Origin: Burkholderiaceae bacterium
GTDB taxonomy: Bacteria > Pseudomonadota > Gammaproteobacteria > Burkholderiales > Burkholderiaceae_B
Reading direction: 5' to 3'
DNA length: 59,412 nucleotides
Assembly (NCBI GenBank): GCA_017983955.1
Contig: JAGOAJ010000019.1
Location: 1 to 59,412, forward strand
The first letter of the stretch is position 1, and each line of letters begins with the position of its first letter. The position numbers were made by a program, and so were the translations under genes. Shown here piece by piece: positions 1 to 10,058 of this stretch. Under the pieces are notes generated by a model. The model did no database searches. It was not told where the DNA came from and saw only the letters and a program-made list of their open reading frames with translations.

Positions 1-491
1 GCCCAGACGGTAAAGCCCAGCACACCGAACAAAGCAACATCCAATACCAGCATGATCAAAATGCCGTACAGGCTGCGACGGGTATAGATATTACGTTCTA
101 TCCAGTCATCGGGAGTGCCGTGGCCATAACGTTTTAGCGTTTCGGCGTTGGTGGCTTCTTCACGGTACAGTTCAGCGCCGCGGAAAAACACCATGCCCAG
201 GCCGAAAACAACGGGCGAGTGCGGATCACCTTCGCGTTCACACTTGGCGTGGTGCTTGCGGTGTATGGCGACCCATTCTTTGGTGACCATGCCCGTGGTT
301 AACCACAGCCAGAAACGGAAGAAGTGCATAACGGAAGGATGCAAATCCAGTCCACGATGCGCCTGGCTGCGGTGCAAAAACACCGTCACGCCAATAATAG
401 TGATGTGGGTAAGCACCAAGGCAACGATAGCAACCTGCCACCATGCCAACTGTAGGATACCGCCCGTCAGAAAATTAAGTATGTAGTCCAT
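1..491 (-). CDS. Acyl-CoA/fatty acid desaturase, 3' part missing
   Basis: The N-terminal 163 residues of a membrane fatty-acid desaturase are visible; the gene runs off the left edge with no stop. The start is the ATG at 489-491. Two of the three diiron histidine boxes are present: HRSQAH at residues 40-45 and HRKHH at 77-81. Hydrophobic segments lie at about residues 12-38 and 145-163, with a shorter one near 55-70. This is the pattern of the delta-9 (stearoyl-CoA type) desaturases, which insert a cis double bond into saturated acyl chains in the inner membrane. The third box lies outside the window, so substrate and regiospecificity cannot be judged. It is transcribed in the same direction as rsmB, with a 93-bp gap after the rsmB stop. 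Confidence 0.88.
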   Translation of the reverse strand, partial: MDYILNFLTGGILQLAWWQVAIVALVLTHITIIGVTVFLHRSQAHRGLDLHPSVMHFFRFWLWLTTGMVTKEWVAIHRKHHAKCEREGDPHSPVVFGLGMVFFRGAELYREEATNAETLKRYGHGTPDDWIERNIYTRRSLYGILIMLVLDVALFGVLGFTVW

Positions 492-584
492 AAACCTAGA
501 TTAGGCCTCATGTTAGAACACAGAAAAGTGTAGCGCGTTTGTCAGGTATAAGACAGCACTATTCCGATTAAGTTTTAACAAAGA

Positions 585-2090
585 TCAAGATACTTCTGTA
601 TCAGAATCGACTGTGGCCTGCTGTGAAATTTCATTATCAACCTTGTCAGAGTGCTGTACAAGGGGCTGTGTAACAGAATCTTTGCTACGTTCCATAACAG
701 CAGCAAAAAAGCCATCTGTGCCATGTACGTCGGGCCGCATGCTTAGATATGGACCCTGGAGTGTTAGATTCTTACAACGGTCCTGAATGATTGTGCTGGC
801 ATCCAACAAAGAAAACTGCGGGTTAGCGGCCAGAAAGGCCTGCACCTGATCTTCGTTTTCTTCAGGCAATATGCTGCAGGTGGCATATATTAACCGCCCG
901 CCCGGCGCCACGCAACGTGACGCCTGCTGCAGAATCCGAGCTTGTGTAGCAATTAGGCTTTGCAGGGACTCAGGGTGTTGGCGCCATTTCAGGTCAGGGT
1001 TGCGCCGCAAGGTACCCAAGCCGCTGCATGGCGCATCGATGAATACCTTGTGAGCCTTGCCGCGTAGACGCTTAACGCGCTGGTCGTTATCGGCGTCTAT
1101 GACCACCGGCACGATGTTAGATAAACCGCTACGGGCGAAACGCGGTTTGGCACGTGCCAACCGGGCCGCAGAAATATCAAACGCGTATAAACGTCCGGTA
1201 GAGCGCATCATGGCACCCAACACCAAGGTTTTGCCACCAGCGCCGGCGCAATAGTCTATGACCATTTCACCCCGCTTTGGAGCAACCAAGGCTGCAAGGA
1301 TCTGGCTGCCCTCGTCCTGGACCTCGATTTCGCCTTTTTCAAACATAGGCCAGCGATTGACTGGTGGCCTGCCCTGCAGACGAATGCCCCAGGGTGAATA
1401 TGGGGTGGCCTGCGGATCAAAACGCGCCGCTGGGCCATCACGCAACAACGTCAACATGGCGTCGCGTTCAGCCTTCATGCTGTTGACGCGTAAATCCAAG
1501 GGTGCAGACTGATTTAGCGCGGCGATCAAGGCATCGGCATCCTGCAGGCTGGCCAATTTTTCGTCCAACCAGTCAGGCAAGCTATCGCGCACGGCACGAG
1601 ACAAGCTGGCGGTGCTAATGCTTTGTACGCGATCCAGCCAGGAAATCTCTTCGTCGGACAAGCCGGGATTGAGTTGTGAACGATTAAATACCGAGGCCAG
1701 ACCCAATATGGCTAGACGACGGGCTGCGGGGCCAGAACCGCTTTCGGCAAACTGACGGTAGCGGCGCAAGTGACGCAAGACGTCAAACACGCCTTCGGCC
1801 ACTTCACCACGATCGCGGGCGCCCAGTTTAGGGTTGGCGCGAAACCAGTGAGACAGTGAAGCGTCTGCAGGGTATTCCCATTGCAAAATTTCGCCCAGCA
1901 CACTGCGCACCTGCTCGATACGGGCTGCCGCCATCACATAGGGACGTGGTGCGGCACCATCAGCGTCTACACGCGTGGACACAGGCCGCCGGGTGTCTGT
2001 ACGGTCGTAGGCAGGCCGTGCAGATGCTGCTGGCTTGCGGGAATCAGTACGGCGCCCTGCTGGTCGGCGTGGCTTATCGCGAGTGGTCAT
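585..2090 (-). CDS. rsmB: 16S rRNA (cytosine-967 C5) methyltransferase RsmB
   Basis: A 501-residue RsmB/Sun family protein that makes m5C967 in 16S rRNA using SAM. The NusB-like RNA-binding region lies at about residues 55-200, followed by the methyltransferase domain. The two catalytic cysteines of RNA m5C methyltransferases are visible: C355 in DAPCSGLG and C405 in ATCSILPEENE. The SAM loop is DYCAGAGGKTL. The first 50 or so residues are Arg/Lys/Pro-rich and probably disordered, an extension absent from E. coli RsmB (about 430 residues), so a later start near the MAAARIEQ stretch is possible. Its start overlaps the purN stop by 4 bp, so the two are likely co-transcribed and translationally coupled. 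Confidence 0.93.
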   Translation of the reverse strand: MTTRDKPRRPAGRRTDSRKPAASARPAYDRTDTRRPVSTRVDADGAAPRPYVMAAARIEQVRSVLGEILQWEYPADASLSHWFRANPKLGARDRGEVAEGVFDVLRHLRRYRQFAESGSGPAARRLAILGLASVFNRSQLNPGLSDEEISWLDRVQSISTASLSRAVRDSLPDWLDEKLASLQDADALIAALNQSAPLDLRVNSMKAERDAMLTLLRDGPAARFDPQATPYSPWGIRLQGRPPVNRWPMFEKGEIEVQDEGSQILAALVAPKRGEMVIDYCAGAGGKTLVLGAMMRSTGRLYAFDISAARLARAKPRFARSGLSNIVPVVIDADNDQRVKRLRGKAHKVFIDAPCSGLGTLRRNPDLKWRQHPESLQSLIATQARILQQASRCVAPGGRLIYATCSILPEENEDQVQAFLAANPQFSLLDASTIIQDRCKNLTLQGPYLSMRPDVHGTDGFFAAVMERSKDSVTQPLVQHSDKVDNEISQQATVDSDTEVS

Positions 2091-2785
2091 AATATAGGTT
2101 CAGTAGGTTCAACGCCTAATGGCGTCAATAGAAAAGAGCGGCTGTCTGCGCCGCTAACATGCACGCGCTGGTCGTGGTCCAAAGACACACGCCCCTGCGC
2201 AAGCCACGCTGTGACATCGGCATAAAGGCGATGTTCAATACGCAGCACACGGGCCGCCAGTGTATCGGGATTGTCATTTGCCTGCACGGGCAATGCGCCT
2301 TGAGCAATAATTGGGCCATGATCCAGCACTGGAGTCACGAAATGCACAGTGCAACCATGCCACTGCACGCCAGCACTTATTGCCTGCTGATGTGTCTTCA
2401 ACCCCGGAAAAGCTGGCAACAATGATGGATGTATATTAACAATGCGGCCTGTAAAGCGGGTTACGAATTCTGGTGTCAGCACACGCATATAACCTGCCAA
2501 CAGGATATAGTCAGGCTGGTAGTCATCAATCAGATCAGCCAACACGGCATCAAAGTCCTGACGGCTGGGGTAATTGCGATGATCCAGGCCGTGCGTGGTC
2601 AGACCACGATCATTAGCCCACTGCAATCCAGCGGCATCAGGTTTATTGGCAATCACCGCCACGATATCGGCAGGCAGCCCTTGCTGTTGGACTGCATTGA
2701 CTATGGCTTGCATATTCGAGCCGCGCCCAGATATTAATACAACAAAGCGGCATCTAGTGGTAAAAGTATCGCCCAAAGCCAACAA
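2087..2785 (-). CDS. purN: Phosphoribosylglycinamide formyltransferase PurN
   Basis: This enzyme transfers the formyl group of 10-formyl-THF to GAR in purine biosynthesis. The phosphate-binding loop GRGSN is near residue 20-24 and the catalytic trio is N117, H119 and D155 (in IVNIHPSLLP and VLDHGPI). The only available start upstream of the conserved VVLISG strand is a TTG at 2783-2785; no ATG or GTG is better placed. At 232 residues it is slightly longer than E. coli PurN (212). It is divergent from ribF with only 16 bp between the annotated starts, so the promoters of the two must overlap coding sequence unless one start is wrong. Confidence 0.92.
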   Translation of the reverse strand: MLALGDTFTTRCRFVVLISGRGSNMQAIVNAVQQQGLPADIVAVIANKPDAAGLQWANDRGLTTHGLDHRNYPSRQDFDAVLADLIDDYQPDYILLAGYMRVLTPEFVTRFTGRIVNIHPSLLPAFPGLKTHQQAISAGVQWHGCTVHFVTPVLDHGPIIAQGALPVQANDNPDTLAARVLRIEHRLYADVTAWLAQGRVSLDHDQRVHVSGADSRSFLLTPLGVEPTEPIL

Positions 2786-2801
2786 CCTTAAATAAGTTTC
2801 A

Positions 2802-3791
2802 ATGCAAAATTGTAAACTCTTACGTGTGAACTCTGCTGCTACTATTTATCGTACCCTGCCCCGCCATGATACCCAGCGCCCCAGCGCGGTCACCATAGGC
2901 AACTTTGATGGTGTCCATTTAGGTCATCAGGCTATCCTTGCACGCGTGCAGCAATTGGCTGCTGAGCGCAGCCTAGCGCCTACCGTCATGACCTTCAACC
3001 CCCATCCACGGGCCTGGTTTGCGCTGCGTGGGCAACGCCCGGAACTGGTACCCACACAAATATCCAGCCTGCGCGACAAGCTGCAGGCATTGACACAGCA
3101 CGGTATCCGTCAGGTAGCCCTGCTGCGATTTAATCAGGCACTGGCGGATATGTCTGCCTCTGATTTTATAGAACACCTATTGGTTCAGGGCTTAAACACC
3201 CGCTGGCTGCTAGTGGGGCAAGACTTTCGTTACGGTCACAAACGCAGCGGCGATATAGACCTGCTGCGCCGTGCGGGTAAAAAACATGGTTTTGACGTAG
3301 AAACCATCGCTGACGTAGCCGACCACCAAGGCCATCGCATTTCCAGCTCCGAAGTACGCAAGGCACTGGCCGTGGGCAGCCTGACGCTTACCCGCAGCCT
3401 GCTGGGGCACGACTACCATATCAGTGGCCATGTGGTGCACGGCGCAAAGTTGGGCCGCACCATAGGCTACCCCACCCTGAATCTGCATGTGCCCAACCAT
3501 TGCGCGGCGCGTTCAGGTATTTATGTAGTGCGTGCTCACGGACTGAATGAGCAGCCCATCTACGGCGTAGCCAGCCTGGGCGTGCGTCCCACCGTTACCG
3601 AAAGCGGCCGGCTAATGCTGGAAGTTCACCTGCTTAACAGTCAGGTCAGCGCATACGGTAAACTTGTACGTATCGAATTCCTGAAGTACTTGCGGGACGA
3701 AGAAAAATTCCCCGACCTTCCCACCCTGATCTCTGCCATCGACACCGATGTGCAAAACGCTAAAGACTATCTCGCCCTCCATGGACTATAG
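2802..3791 (+). CDS. ribF: Bifunctional riboflavin kinase / FMN adenylyltransferase
   Basis: RibF converts riboflavin to FMN and then FAD. The N-terminal adenylyltransferase has [10 protein letters not shown] at residues 33-42 and the SSEVRKAL loop; the C-terminal flavokinase has the [11 protein letters not shown] motif. At 329 residues the length is typical. The ATG at 2802 is used, but a GTG at 2826 ([12 protein letters not shown]) would give an N-terminus closer to homologues and more room for a promoter upstream. The end overlaps the ileS start by 11 bp, opening a tightly packed chain ribF-ileS-lspA-coaBC. Confidence 0.94.
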   Translation: MQNCKLLRVNSAATIYRTLPRHDTQRPSAVTIGNFDGVHLGHQAILARVQQLAAERSLAPTVMTFNPHPRAWFALRGQRPELVPTQISSLRDKLQALTQHGIRQVALLRFNQALADMSASDFIEHLLVQGLNTRWLLVGQDFRYGHKRSGDIDLLRRAGKKHGFDVETIADVADHQGHRISSSEVRKALAVGSLTLTRSLLGHDYHISGHVVHGAKLGRTIGYPTLNLHVPNHCAARSGIYVVRAHGLNEQPIYGVASLGVRPTVTESGRLMLEVHLLNSQVSAYGKLVRIEFLKYLRDEEKFPDLPTLISAIDTDVQNAKDYLALHGL

Positions 3792-6621
3792 AAACACCTT
3801 AAATTTGCCAGAAACTCCTTTCCCCATGCGGGGCGACCTGGCCAAGCGCGAACCCGTTTGGGTTGCCGAGTGGGAACAAAATAAAATTTATGCCGCCATA
3901 CGGCTAGCCAGTCAAGGCAGACCTAAGTTTATTCTGCATGATGGCCCCCCCTATGCCAACGGCGACATCCATATTGGCCATGCTGTTAATAAAGTCCTAA
4001 AGGACATTATTATCAAAAGCCGAAATATGGCGGGCTTTGATGCGGTTTACATTCCCGGTTGGGATTGCCATGGCATGCCCATTGAAATCCAGATCGAGAA
4101 AAAATACGGCAAAAACCTGCCCGTGGCCGAGGTTCAGTCCAAAGCGCGTGCCTATGCCCTGGAACAAATCGACCGGCAGCGCGAAGATTTCAAACGCTTA
4201 GGTGTACTGGCCGACTGGGATCGCCCCTACCTGACCATGAACTACAGCAACGAAGCCGACGAGCTGCGCGTGCTGGGTCGTATCCTGGAAAAAGGCTATG
4301 TGTTTCGTGGACTGAAGCCCGTTAACTGGTGTTTTGACTGTGGTTCGGCATTGGCCGAAGCGGAAGTCGAATACGCTGACCGTACCGACCCGTCTGTCCA
4401 TGTCGCTTTCCGTTTCAACGACAAAGCCAAGGTGGCAGCCGCTTTTGGCCTGCCCGAAGTCGATGACGGCGCCATCGTCATCTGGACCACCACCCCTTGG
4501 ACCTTGCCAGCCAACCAGGCACTGAATGTCAACCCCGAGTTTGACTATGCGCTGGTAAAGCTGGATCAACCCCGCGCTACCGGCCCCCTGCTATTGCTGG
4601 CTAAAGATTTGGTTGAGTCTTGCCTGACACAATGGGGACTTAGCGGCAGCATCATCGCCACCGCTACCGGCGAGGCCCTGAAAGACCTGGAATTCCAGCA
4701 TCCTTTATACGATGCCGACCCCGGTTACCAACGCGTGGCCCCGCTGTATCTGGCCGACTATGTGACCCTGGATTCTGGCACCGGTGTGGTGCACTCCGCT
4801 CCCGCGTACGGTATCGAAGACTTTGTATCCTGCAAGGCCCATGGCCTGAAGGACGACGACATCATCAACCCCGTCATGGGAAGCGGCCACTATGCCAGCA
4901 CCCTGCCGCTATTCGGCGGCCTGATGATATGGAAAGCCAACCCAGTTATTGTGCAAGCACTGCAAGATGCCGGCAGCCTGTTGCTGGTCGAGCACCAGTC
5001 CCACAGCTATATGCACTGCTGGCGCCACAAAACCCCCATTATTTACCGCGCCACCAGCCAGTGGTTCGCCGGTATGGACCGTCAGCCAGACTCTGGTCCT
5101 ACCTTGCGCGAATCTGCCTTGGCGGGCGTGGAAAACACCAAGTTTTACCCCGCCTGGGGGCGTGCTCGACTGCACGCCATGATCGCCAACCGTCCTGACT
5201 GGACCTTGTCGCGTCAACGCCAATGGGGCGTGCCCATGGCCTTCTTTGTACATAAGGAAACCGGTGAGCTCCACCCCCGCACAGTAGAGCTTATCGAACA
5301 GATTGCCCAGCGCATAGAACAACACGGCATAGAAGCCTGGCAGTTACTGGACCCAGCCGAACTACTGGGCGACGAAGCTGATCAGTACGAAAAGAACCGC
5401 GATACCCTGGATGTCTGGTTTGACTCTGGCAGCACCCACGCCACCGTGCTGGGCGGCCAGGATCACTCCATCAAAGGCTCGCACGCCGATGTCCTGCAAT
5501 GGCCTGCCGACCTTTATCTGGAAGGCTCTGACCAACACCGCGGCTGGTTCCACTCTTCTTTGCTGACCGGCTGCATGCTGTATGGTCGCCCACCCTACAA
5601 AGCGCTGTTAACGCATGGCTTTGTAGTCGATGGCAAGGGCCGCAAAATGAGTAAGTCCGTGGGCAACGTGATTGCTCCACAGAAGATATCCGACTCCTTG
5701 GGCGCGGAAATTCTACGTCTGTGGGCCGCTTCCACCGATTACTCCGGTGAACTATCCATTTCCGATGAAATCCTGAAGCGTGTCGTGGAAGGCTATCGCC
5801 GTATACGCAATACGCTGAAATTCCTGTTGGGCAACCTGCAGGACTTCAACTTGGATACCGATGCTGTCGCGATTGCCGATATGCTGGAAATAGACCGCTA
5901 CGCACTGTCCATGACAGCGGCTATGCAAGCGGAAGTCACTGGTGGTTTTGAACGCTACGAATTTCACCCAGCGGTTTCGCGTCTGCAAATTTTCTGCTCG
6001 GAAGACTTGGGCGCCTTCTACCTGGATATCCTGAAAGACAGGCTGTACACCGCTGGTAAAACCAGTGTGGCCAGGCGTTCAGCCCAGACAGCCATTTACC
6101 ATATCACCCACGCCCTGCTTAGGTTGATGGCCCCCATACTGTCTTTCACTGCCGAAGAGGCGTGGAAAGACTTGCATAATGGCCAGCCAGTCAACAGCAT
6201 CTTCACCGAGCTATTCCATCAACTGCCCACGCAAGCCGACGCCGATGATTTGATGACAAAATGGTCGCGCCTGCGCAGCATACGCGCCGACGTCATGCGC
6301 AAAATCGAAGAAGTGCGTACTACGGGTGAGATAGGCTCATCGCTGGCCGCCGAGCTGGATGTCTATGCCAGCGGCAGCGATCACGCCTTGCTGGCCAGCC
6401 TGGGTGACGACCTGAAATTCGTCTTAATTGTCTCTCGCGCCCACTTGCACAACAGCGATCAGACAGAACTGAAAATCGTGGTCAGCCCCACCGCTCAAGC
6501 CAAGTGCGAACGTTGTTGGCATCACCGCGATGATGTAGGCAGCCAACCCGACCACCCTGGTCTGTGTGGCCGGTGCGTCAGCAATCTGTATGGCGAGGGC
6601 GAACAGCGTCAACATGCCTAA
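3781..6621 (+). CDS. ileS: Isoleucyl-tRNA synthetase
   Basis: A class I aminoacyl-tRNA synthetase of 946 residues charging tRNA-Ile. The HIGH signature is at residues 64-67 and KMSKS at 622-626, with the CP1 editing domain between ([11 protein letters not shown] motif). The C-terminus carries a zinc-binding CxxC pair: C909/C912 and C929/C932. The start at 3781 ([20 protein letters not shown]) matches the conserved N-terminus of the bacterial enzyme; an upstream in-frame ATG at 3748 lies inside ribF and adds a non-homologous tail. It overlaps ribF by 11 bp and lspA by 8 bp, the classic ribF-ileS-lspA arrangement. Confidence 0.97.
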   Translation: MDYRNTLNLPETPFPMRGDLAKREPVWVAEWEQNKIYAAIRLASQGRPKFILHDGPPYANGDIHIGHAVNKVLKDIIIKSRNMAGFDAVYIPGWDCHGMPIEIQIEKKYGKNLPVAEVQSKARAYALEQIDRQREDFKRLGVLADWDRPYLTMNYSNEADELRVLGRILEKGYVFRGLKPVNWCFDCGSALAEAEVEYADRTDPSVHVAFRFNDKAKVAAAFGLPEVDDGAIVIWTTTPWTLPANQALNVNPEFDYALVKLDQPRATGPLLLLAKDLVESCLTQWGLSGSIIATATGEALKDLEFQHPLYDADPGYQRVAPLYLADYVTLDSGTGVVHSAPAYGIEDFVSCKAHGLKDDDIINPVMGSGHYASTLPLFGGLMIWKANPVIVQALQDAGSLLLVEHQSHSYMHCWRHKTPIIYRATSQWFAGMDRQPDSGPTLRESALAGVENTKFYPAWGRARLHAMIANRPDWTLSRQRQWGVPMAFFVHKETGELHPRTVELIEQIAQRIEQHGIEAWQLLDPAELLGDEADQYEKNRDTLDVWFDSGSTHATVLGGQDHSIKGSHADVLQWPADLYLEGSDQHRGWFHSSLLTGCMLYGRPPYKALLTHGFVVDGKGRKMSKSVGNVIAPQKISDSLGAEILRLWAASTDYSGELSISDEILKRVVEGYRRIRNTLKFLLGNLQDFNLDTDAVAIADMLEIDRYALSMTAAMQAEVTGGFERYEFHPAVSRLQIFCSEDLGAFYLDILKDRLYTAGKTSVARRSAQTAIYHITHALLRLMAPILSFTAEEAWKDLHNGQPVNSIFTELFHQLPTQADADDLMTKWSRLRSIRADVMRKIEEVRTTGEIGSSLAAELDVYASGSDHALLASLGDDLKFVLIVSRAHLHNSDQTELKIVVSPTAQAKCERCWHHRDDVGSQPDHPGLCGRCVSNLYGEGEQRQHA

Positions 6622-7153
6622 AGCCCTACCATCCCCAGCCAAACAGCCCCTACGTTTTTGGGGATGGCTGTTGGCAGCCAGCTTGATTATTCTGGCTGAC
6701 CAACTGACTAAAGTATGGTTTGACGCCAACCTGCAGTACGGCCAACGTATTAACGTACTGCCTTTTTTTGACTTCACTCTGTTATACAACCCAGGGGCGG
6801 CCTTCAGCTTCCTGGCCGACGGCGCAGGTTGGCAGCGTTGGCTGTTTACCGCCATTGCCGTTGCCGCCATAGGCTTGATACTGCATTTATTGCGTCGCAA
6901 TCCGGCACAAACACTATTTTGTGCATCATTGGCCTGTATATTGGGTGGTGCTGTAGGCAACGTGATAGACCGTGTACAGCACGGCCATGTCATTGATTTT
7001 CTACTGTTTTATCAACACCCCTGGTACTTTCCCGCGTTTAACATTGCAGACATTGCGATTAGCTGCGGTGCCATACTATTAGTATTGGATGAGATACAAC
7101 GTGTGCGCCGTGAGCGTCAAAAAAAACGTGATAGCGAGCATACTCATGCCTGA
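6614..7153 (+). CDS. lspA: Lipoprotein signal peptidase (signal peptidase II)
   Basis: An inner-membrane aspartyl protease that cleaves prolipoprotein signal peptides after lipidation. The 179-residue product has four hydrophobic segments and the catalytic aspartates D119 (GNVIDR) and D146 (FNIADIAIS). The start at 6614 overlaps the ileS stop by 8 bp; earlier in-frame codons within ileS would add a tail unlike the family. The 3' end overlaps coaBC by another 8 bp. The charged tail after the fourth membrane segment ([17 protein letters not shown]) is long and basic. Confidence 0.95.
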   Translation: MPKALPSPAKQPLRFWGWLLAASLIILADQLTKVWFDANLQYGQRINVLPFFDFTLLYNPGAAFSFLADGAGWQRWLFTAIAVAAIGLILHLLRRNPAQTLFCASLACILGGAVGNVIDRVQHGHVIDFLLFYQHPWYFPAFNIADIAISCGAILLVLDEIQRVRRERQKKRDSEHTHA

Positions 7154-8339
7154 TCTTGCCAAAAAACGTATTGTTCTGGGTCTGACTGGCGGAATAGCCT
7201 GCTATAAAGTCGCCGAATTCCTGCGCCGCATGCAGGATCAGGGGGCCGTGGTCGACGTTGTCATGACGCAAGCAGCCACCCAGTTCATCACCCCGATAAC
7301 CATGCAAGCGTTATCGGGTCGCCCTGTATTTGTGGATGCCTGGGATAACCGTGTTCCCAACAACATGGCGCACATCAATTTGTCGCGTGGCGCAGATGCT
7401 ATCGTCATTGCCCCTGCCAGCACCGACTTTATTGCCAAACTAGCCCACGGCATGGCCGACGACTTGCTGTCCACCCTATGCGTCGCCAAAGGTCCATGTC
7501 CTTTGCTGGTTGCCCCCGCGATGAACCGCGAAATGTGGCTGGCCCCAGCCACACAACGCAACATCCAGCAGCTCAAACTAGATGGTGTCGTCATACTTGG
7601 TCCGGACGAAGGCGACCAGGCGTGCGGTGAAACTGGCAGCGGCCGTATGCTGGAACCCCACGACCTGCTAGCCGAGGTCATAGGTTTTTTCCAGCCTAAA
7701 GCCTTGGTAGGGAAACATGTATTAATTACTGCAGGCCCAACCTCGGAAAAAATTGACCCGGTGCGCGTAATTACCAACCGGTCATCAGGAAAAATGGGCT
7801 ATGCCATTGCCCAAGCAGCCCGCGAAGCAGGCGCACAGGTCACATTGATCTCGGGCCCTACGGCCTTGACTGCACCCTATAACGTACAACGCATCCCCGT
7901 AGAAAGCGCGCTAGACATGCACGCTGCCGTCATGGCCAACGTGGCCCGCGCCGATATATTTATTTCCGTGGCCGCCGTCGCCGACTGGCGTGTGGTCAAT
8001 GCCAGTGACAACAAACTGAAGAAAACGGCAGCCGGCCAGGCACCCGAACTGCAGTTTGCGCCCAATCCAGATATCCTGGCCGATGTCGCTAAATTGGATG
8101 CTGGCCCCTGGTGCGTAGGCTTTGCCGCTGAAACTGAAAACTTGATCGAGTACGCCGAAGCAAAACGCAAACGCAAAGGCGTGCCGCTGTTGGTTGGCAA
8201 CCTGGCGCAAGACGCAATGAACGCTGACGTTACTGAGCTAGTCCTGTTCAGCGACGCTGGCCATCAAGCCCTACCCATATTGCCCAAAATACAGGCGGCC
8301 AGAAAACTGGTGCAAGTGATTGCTGCAAGCTTGGCATAA
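7146..8339 (+). CDS. coaBC: Phosphopantothenoylcysteine decarboxylase / phosphopantothenate-cysteine ligase
   Basis: The bifunctional CoaBC (Dfp) enzyme of coenzyme A synthesis, 397 residues. The N-terminal FMN-dependent CoaC domain shows the catalytic histidine H76 (MAHINLSRGAD), the PxMN motif (APAMNREM) and the substrate-flap cysteine C160 (QACGETGSGRM). The CoaB ligase domain begins near residue 189 (GKHVLITAGPTSE) with ITNRSSGKMG. The start at 7146 overlaps the lspA stop by 8 bp. In many proteobacteria dut follows immediately; here an inverted ycaC intervenes. Confidence 0.95.
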   Translation: MPDLAKKRIVLGLTGGIACYKVAEFLRRMQDQGAVVDVVMTQAATQFITPITMQALSGRPVFVDAWDNRVPNNMAHINLSRGADAIVIAPASTDFIAKLAHGMADDLLSTLCVAKGPCPLLVAPAMNREMWLAPATQRNIQQLKLDGVVILGPDEGDQACGETGSGRMLEPHDLLAEVIGFFQPKALVGKHVLITAGPTSEKIDPVRVITNRSSGKMGYAIAQAAREAGAQVTLISGPTALTAPYNVQRIPVESALDMHAAVMANVARADIFISVAAVADWRVVNASDNKLKKTAAGQAPELQFAPNPDILADVAKLDAGPWCVGFAAETENLIEYAEAKRKRKGVPLLVGNLAQDAMNADVTELVLFSDAGHQALPILPKIQAARKLVQVIAASLA

Positions 8340-8344
8340 ATGTG

Positions 8345-8364
8345 TGCTATCTAGCTAGTTAGCA
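8345..8364. repeat. 20-bp near-perfect palindrome after coaBC
   Basis: The 20 bases at 8345-8364 read the same on both strands apart from one central pair set (TGCTA-T-CTAGCTAG-T-TAGCA). It begins 5 bp after the coaBC stop. It could form a hairpin in the coaBC 3' UTR or be a protein site; there is no T-tract. Confidence 0.5.
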
Positions 8365-8382
8365 CCCCGTGGGAACATCTAT

Positions 8383-8416
8383 AGGGTTGGCCATAAGCAG
8401 ACTTACGACCAACCCT
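8383..8416. terminator. Putative bidirectional hairpin between coaBC and ycaC
   Basis: An 8-bp stem AGGGTTGG/CCAACCCT (8383-8390 with 8409-8416) contains an inner TAAG/CTTA stem with a 4-nt loop. It lies between the convergent ends of coaBC and ycaC. It lacks a strong T-run on either side, so terminator function is an inference from position. Confidence 0.45.
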
Positions 8417-8434
8417 GCCAACTGACAATTTCGC

Positions 8435-9061
8435 TTACTTTCCAGATGTGAACTTAGTATGGCTATTGATCAAGTTCCGGTAATCCGGGATATGGTTAGA
8501 GAATAACGTTCCCAGACCTTCGACATCATTACGCCAATCGCGATGTAGTTCGCAGGCCAAGCCAAACCACGTCATCAGTTGCGCACCGGCCGACGACATA
8601 CGATCCCATGCCGAATGACGAGTGATCTCGTTAAAGGTGCCGGAAGCATCAGTAACCACAAAGACATCATACCCTGCTTCAATGGCCGATAACGCAGGAA
8701 ACGCAACGCAAACTTCGGTCACTACACCAGCAATGATTAATTGCTTCTTACCAGTGGCTTTTATAGCCTTCACAAAATCTTCGTTATCCCAGGCATTGAT
8801 TTGGCCAGGACGGGCGATATAGGGAGCATCAGGAAAGGTTTCCTTTAGCTCAGGCACCAGTGGACCGTTAGGACCATCCTCGAAGCTGGTGGTAAGTATG
8901 GTTGGCAAGTGGAAATATTTGGCTAGATCAGCTAGGGCTAAAACATTATTTTTAAATTTATCTGGATCGATATCCCTAACCAGTGAAAGCAAGCCAGTTT
9001 GATGATCTACCAACAGAACCGCAGCCTGGGTTTTATCTAAACGCTTATACGGAGTAGTCAT
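8435..9061 (-). CDS. ycaC: YcaC-type isochorismatase-family cysteine hydrolase
   Basis: A 208-residue protein that closely resembles E. coli YcaC from memory of its sequence (the same length, with YKRLDK..AAVLLVDHQ.GLLSLVRDI at the N-terminus). The cysteine-hydrolase triad is recognisable: Asp in LLVDHQ, a Lys in the KATGKKQL region, and Cys in GVVTEVCVAFPAL. YcaC proteins are octameric hydrolases of unknown physiological substrate. The start is ATG at 9061, preceded by AAGGAAG; upstream in-frame codons continue to 9154 but show no homology. The gene is inverted relative to its flanking core genes coaBC and dut, which suggests insertion or local transfer. Confidence 0.9.
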   Translation of the reverse strand: MTTPYKRLDKTQAAVLLVDHQTGLLSLVRDIDPDKFKNNVLALADLAKYFHLPTILTTSFEDGPNGPLVPELKETFPDAPYIARPGQINAWDNEDFVKAIKATGKKQLIIAGVVTEVCVAFPALSAIEAGYDVFVVTDASGTFNEITRHSAWDRMSSAGAQLMTWFGLACELHRDWRNDVEGLGTLFSNHIPDYRNLINSHTKFTSGK

Positions 9062-9345
9062 TTCAATCTTCCTTGAGTTTTGGGATTGGGTGGTGATCAA
9101 TTTGCCACACCACGCCGGCAGCGGCAAGCCGCGCACGATGACCAGAAGTAACAACGCCCCGCCAAAGTGCGCATGGCTCCAAGGAACAAGGGGTGCGGTG
9201 GTAGCATCCTTGTGGCAATGATATAGGTGAAGGAAGGATTAAGTCGCCTTTATTGTTACGCTCAGGCTATCGGTAACAACCGGCTAAAATGACCCGATCA
9301 GCACCTTTTCTACTTACTTTTACTTTTTAAAATCAAACTAATACT

Positions 9346-9807
9346 ATGCATAGAAGAATTGAAGCGCGTATCGTCAATGAGATGCTGGGCAGAGACTTCC
9401 CTGCCCCAACATACGCGACCGAAGGCTCTGCCGCCATGGATTTAAGGGCATGCATTGAAGCCCCTGTGACTATCCTTCCAGGCAAGCAAGAGCTGATAAA
9501 AACCGGATTGGCTGTGAACATGATGGACCCAAGTCTGGTGGCGATAGTCGCTTCACGCTCTGGACTTGCCATGAAGCACCAGATTCATGTGTCGCAAGGC
9601 ATAGGGGTGATAGACGCGGATTACCACGGCGAGATAGCAGTGATCTTGGCCAACTCTGGGTCAGAGCCCTATACCGTTAATCCTGGCGAGCGTATTGCTC
9701 AGCTGATGTTCATGCCTGTGGTGCAGGTCACACTGGGCTTCGTGCAGCAGTTTTCGACTGAGACGGAGCGTGGTACTGGTGGGTTTGGTAGCACTGGATT
9801 GGGGTGA
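9346..9807 (+). CDS. dut: dUTP diphosphatase
   Basis: A trimeric dUTPase that hydrolyses dUTP to dUMP and PPi, keeping uracil out of DNA and supplying dTMP synthesis. The 153-residue length is usual. Motifs in order: AAMDLRA (I), SRSGLAMKH (II), [11 protein letters not shown] (III, catalytic Asp), GERIAQL (IV) and the C-terminal [10 protein letters not shown] (V) that closes over the active site. It has its own upstream region of 284 bp shared divergently with ycaC. Confidence 0.96.
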   Translation: MHRRIEARIVNEMLGRDFPAPTYATEGSAAMDLRACIEAPVTILPGKQELIKTGLAVNMMDPSLVAIVASRSGLAMKHQIHVSQGIGVIDADYHGEIAVILANSGSEPYTVNPGERIAQLMFMPVVQVTLGFVQQFSTETERGTGGFGSTGLG

Positions 9808-9823
9808 TTCCTGGTCTTTAGCG

Positions 9824-9890
9824 TGGCATTGTTGGTCTTTTAGGTGCGTTCAGCTTTACGTTTGGCATTGTAGGTATTTTAAGTAGCTTC
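9824..9890. repeat. Degenerate direct repeat, 39-bp period
   Basis: A unit beginning TGGCATTGTTGGTCTTTTAG at 9824 recurs with a few changes at 9863 (TGGCATTGTAGGTATTTTAA), an offset of 39 bp. It lies just downstream of dut in the 428-bp non-coding interval before livF. No known element was recognised. Confidence 0.45.
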
Positions 9891-9907
9891 GCCCGCTGTG
9901 CCGGGCA

Positions 9908-9948
9908 CCTTGCTCTGTCGCCCGCTACGCAAAGCGACTGCCGCAAGG
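9908..9948. other. Stem-loop downstream of dut
   Basis: CCTTGC (9908-9913) and GTCGC (9917-9921) pair with GCGAC (9934-9938) and GCAAGG (9943-9948), giving a two-part stem with a 3x4 internal loop and a 12-nt loop. There is no T-run. It may stabilise or end the dut transcript. Confidence 0.4.
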
Positions 9949-10058
9949 CACCCGCCACCTCGGGCTAGTCGCAGGTTCAAAATAGCTTGCTGATAACCGT
10001 TGAATAGGCATTGATACAGCGACTATAAAGTCTTTCTACAGCCCGCCAGGCAGGCGAA

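Noticed and set aside
4198-5325. Antisense open frames (up to 138 codons) inside ileS
   Set aside because: They oppose a conserved synthetase gene and show no motif.
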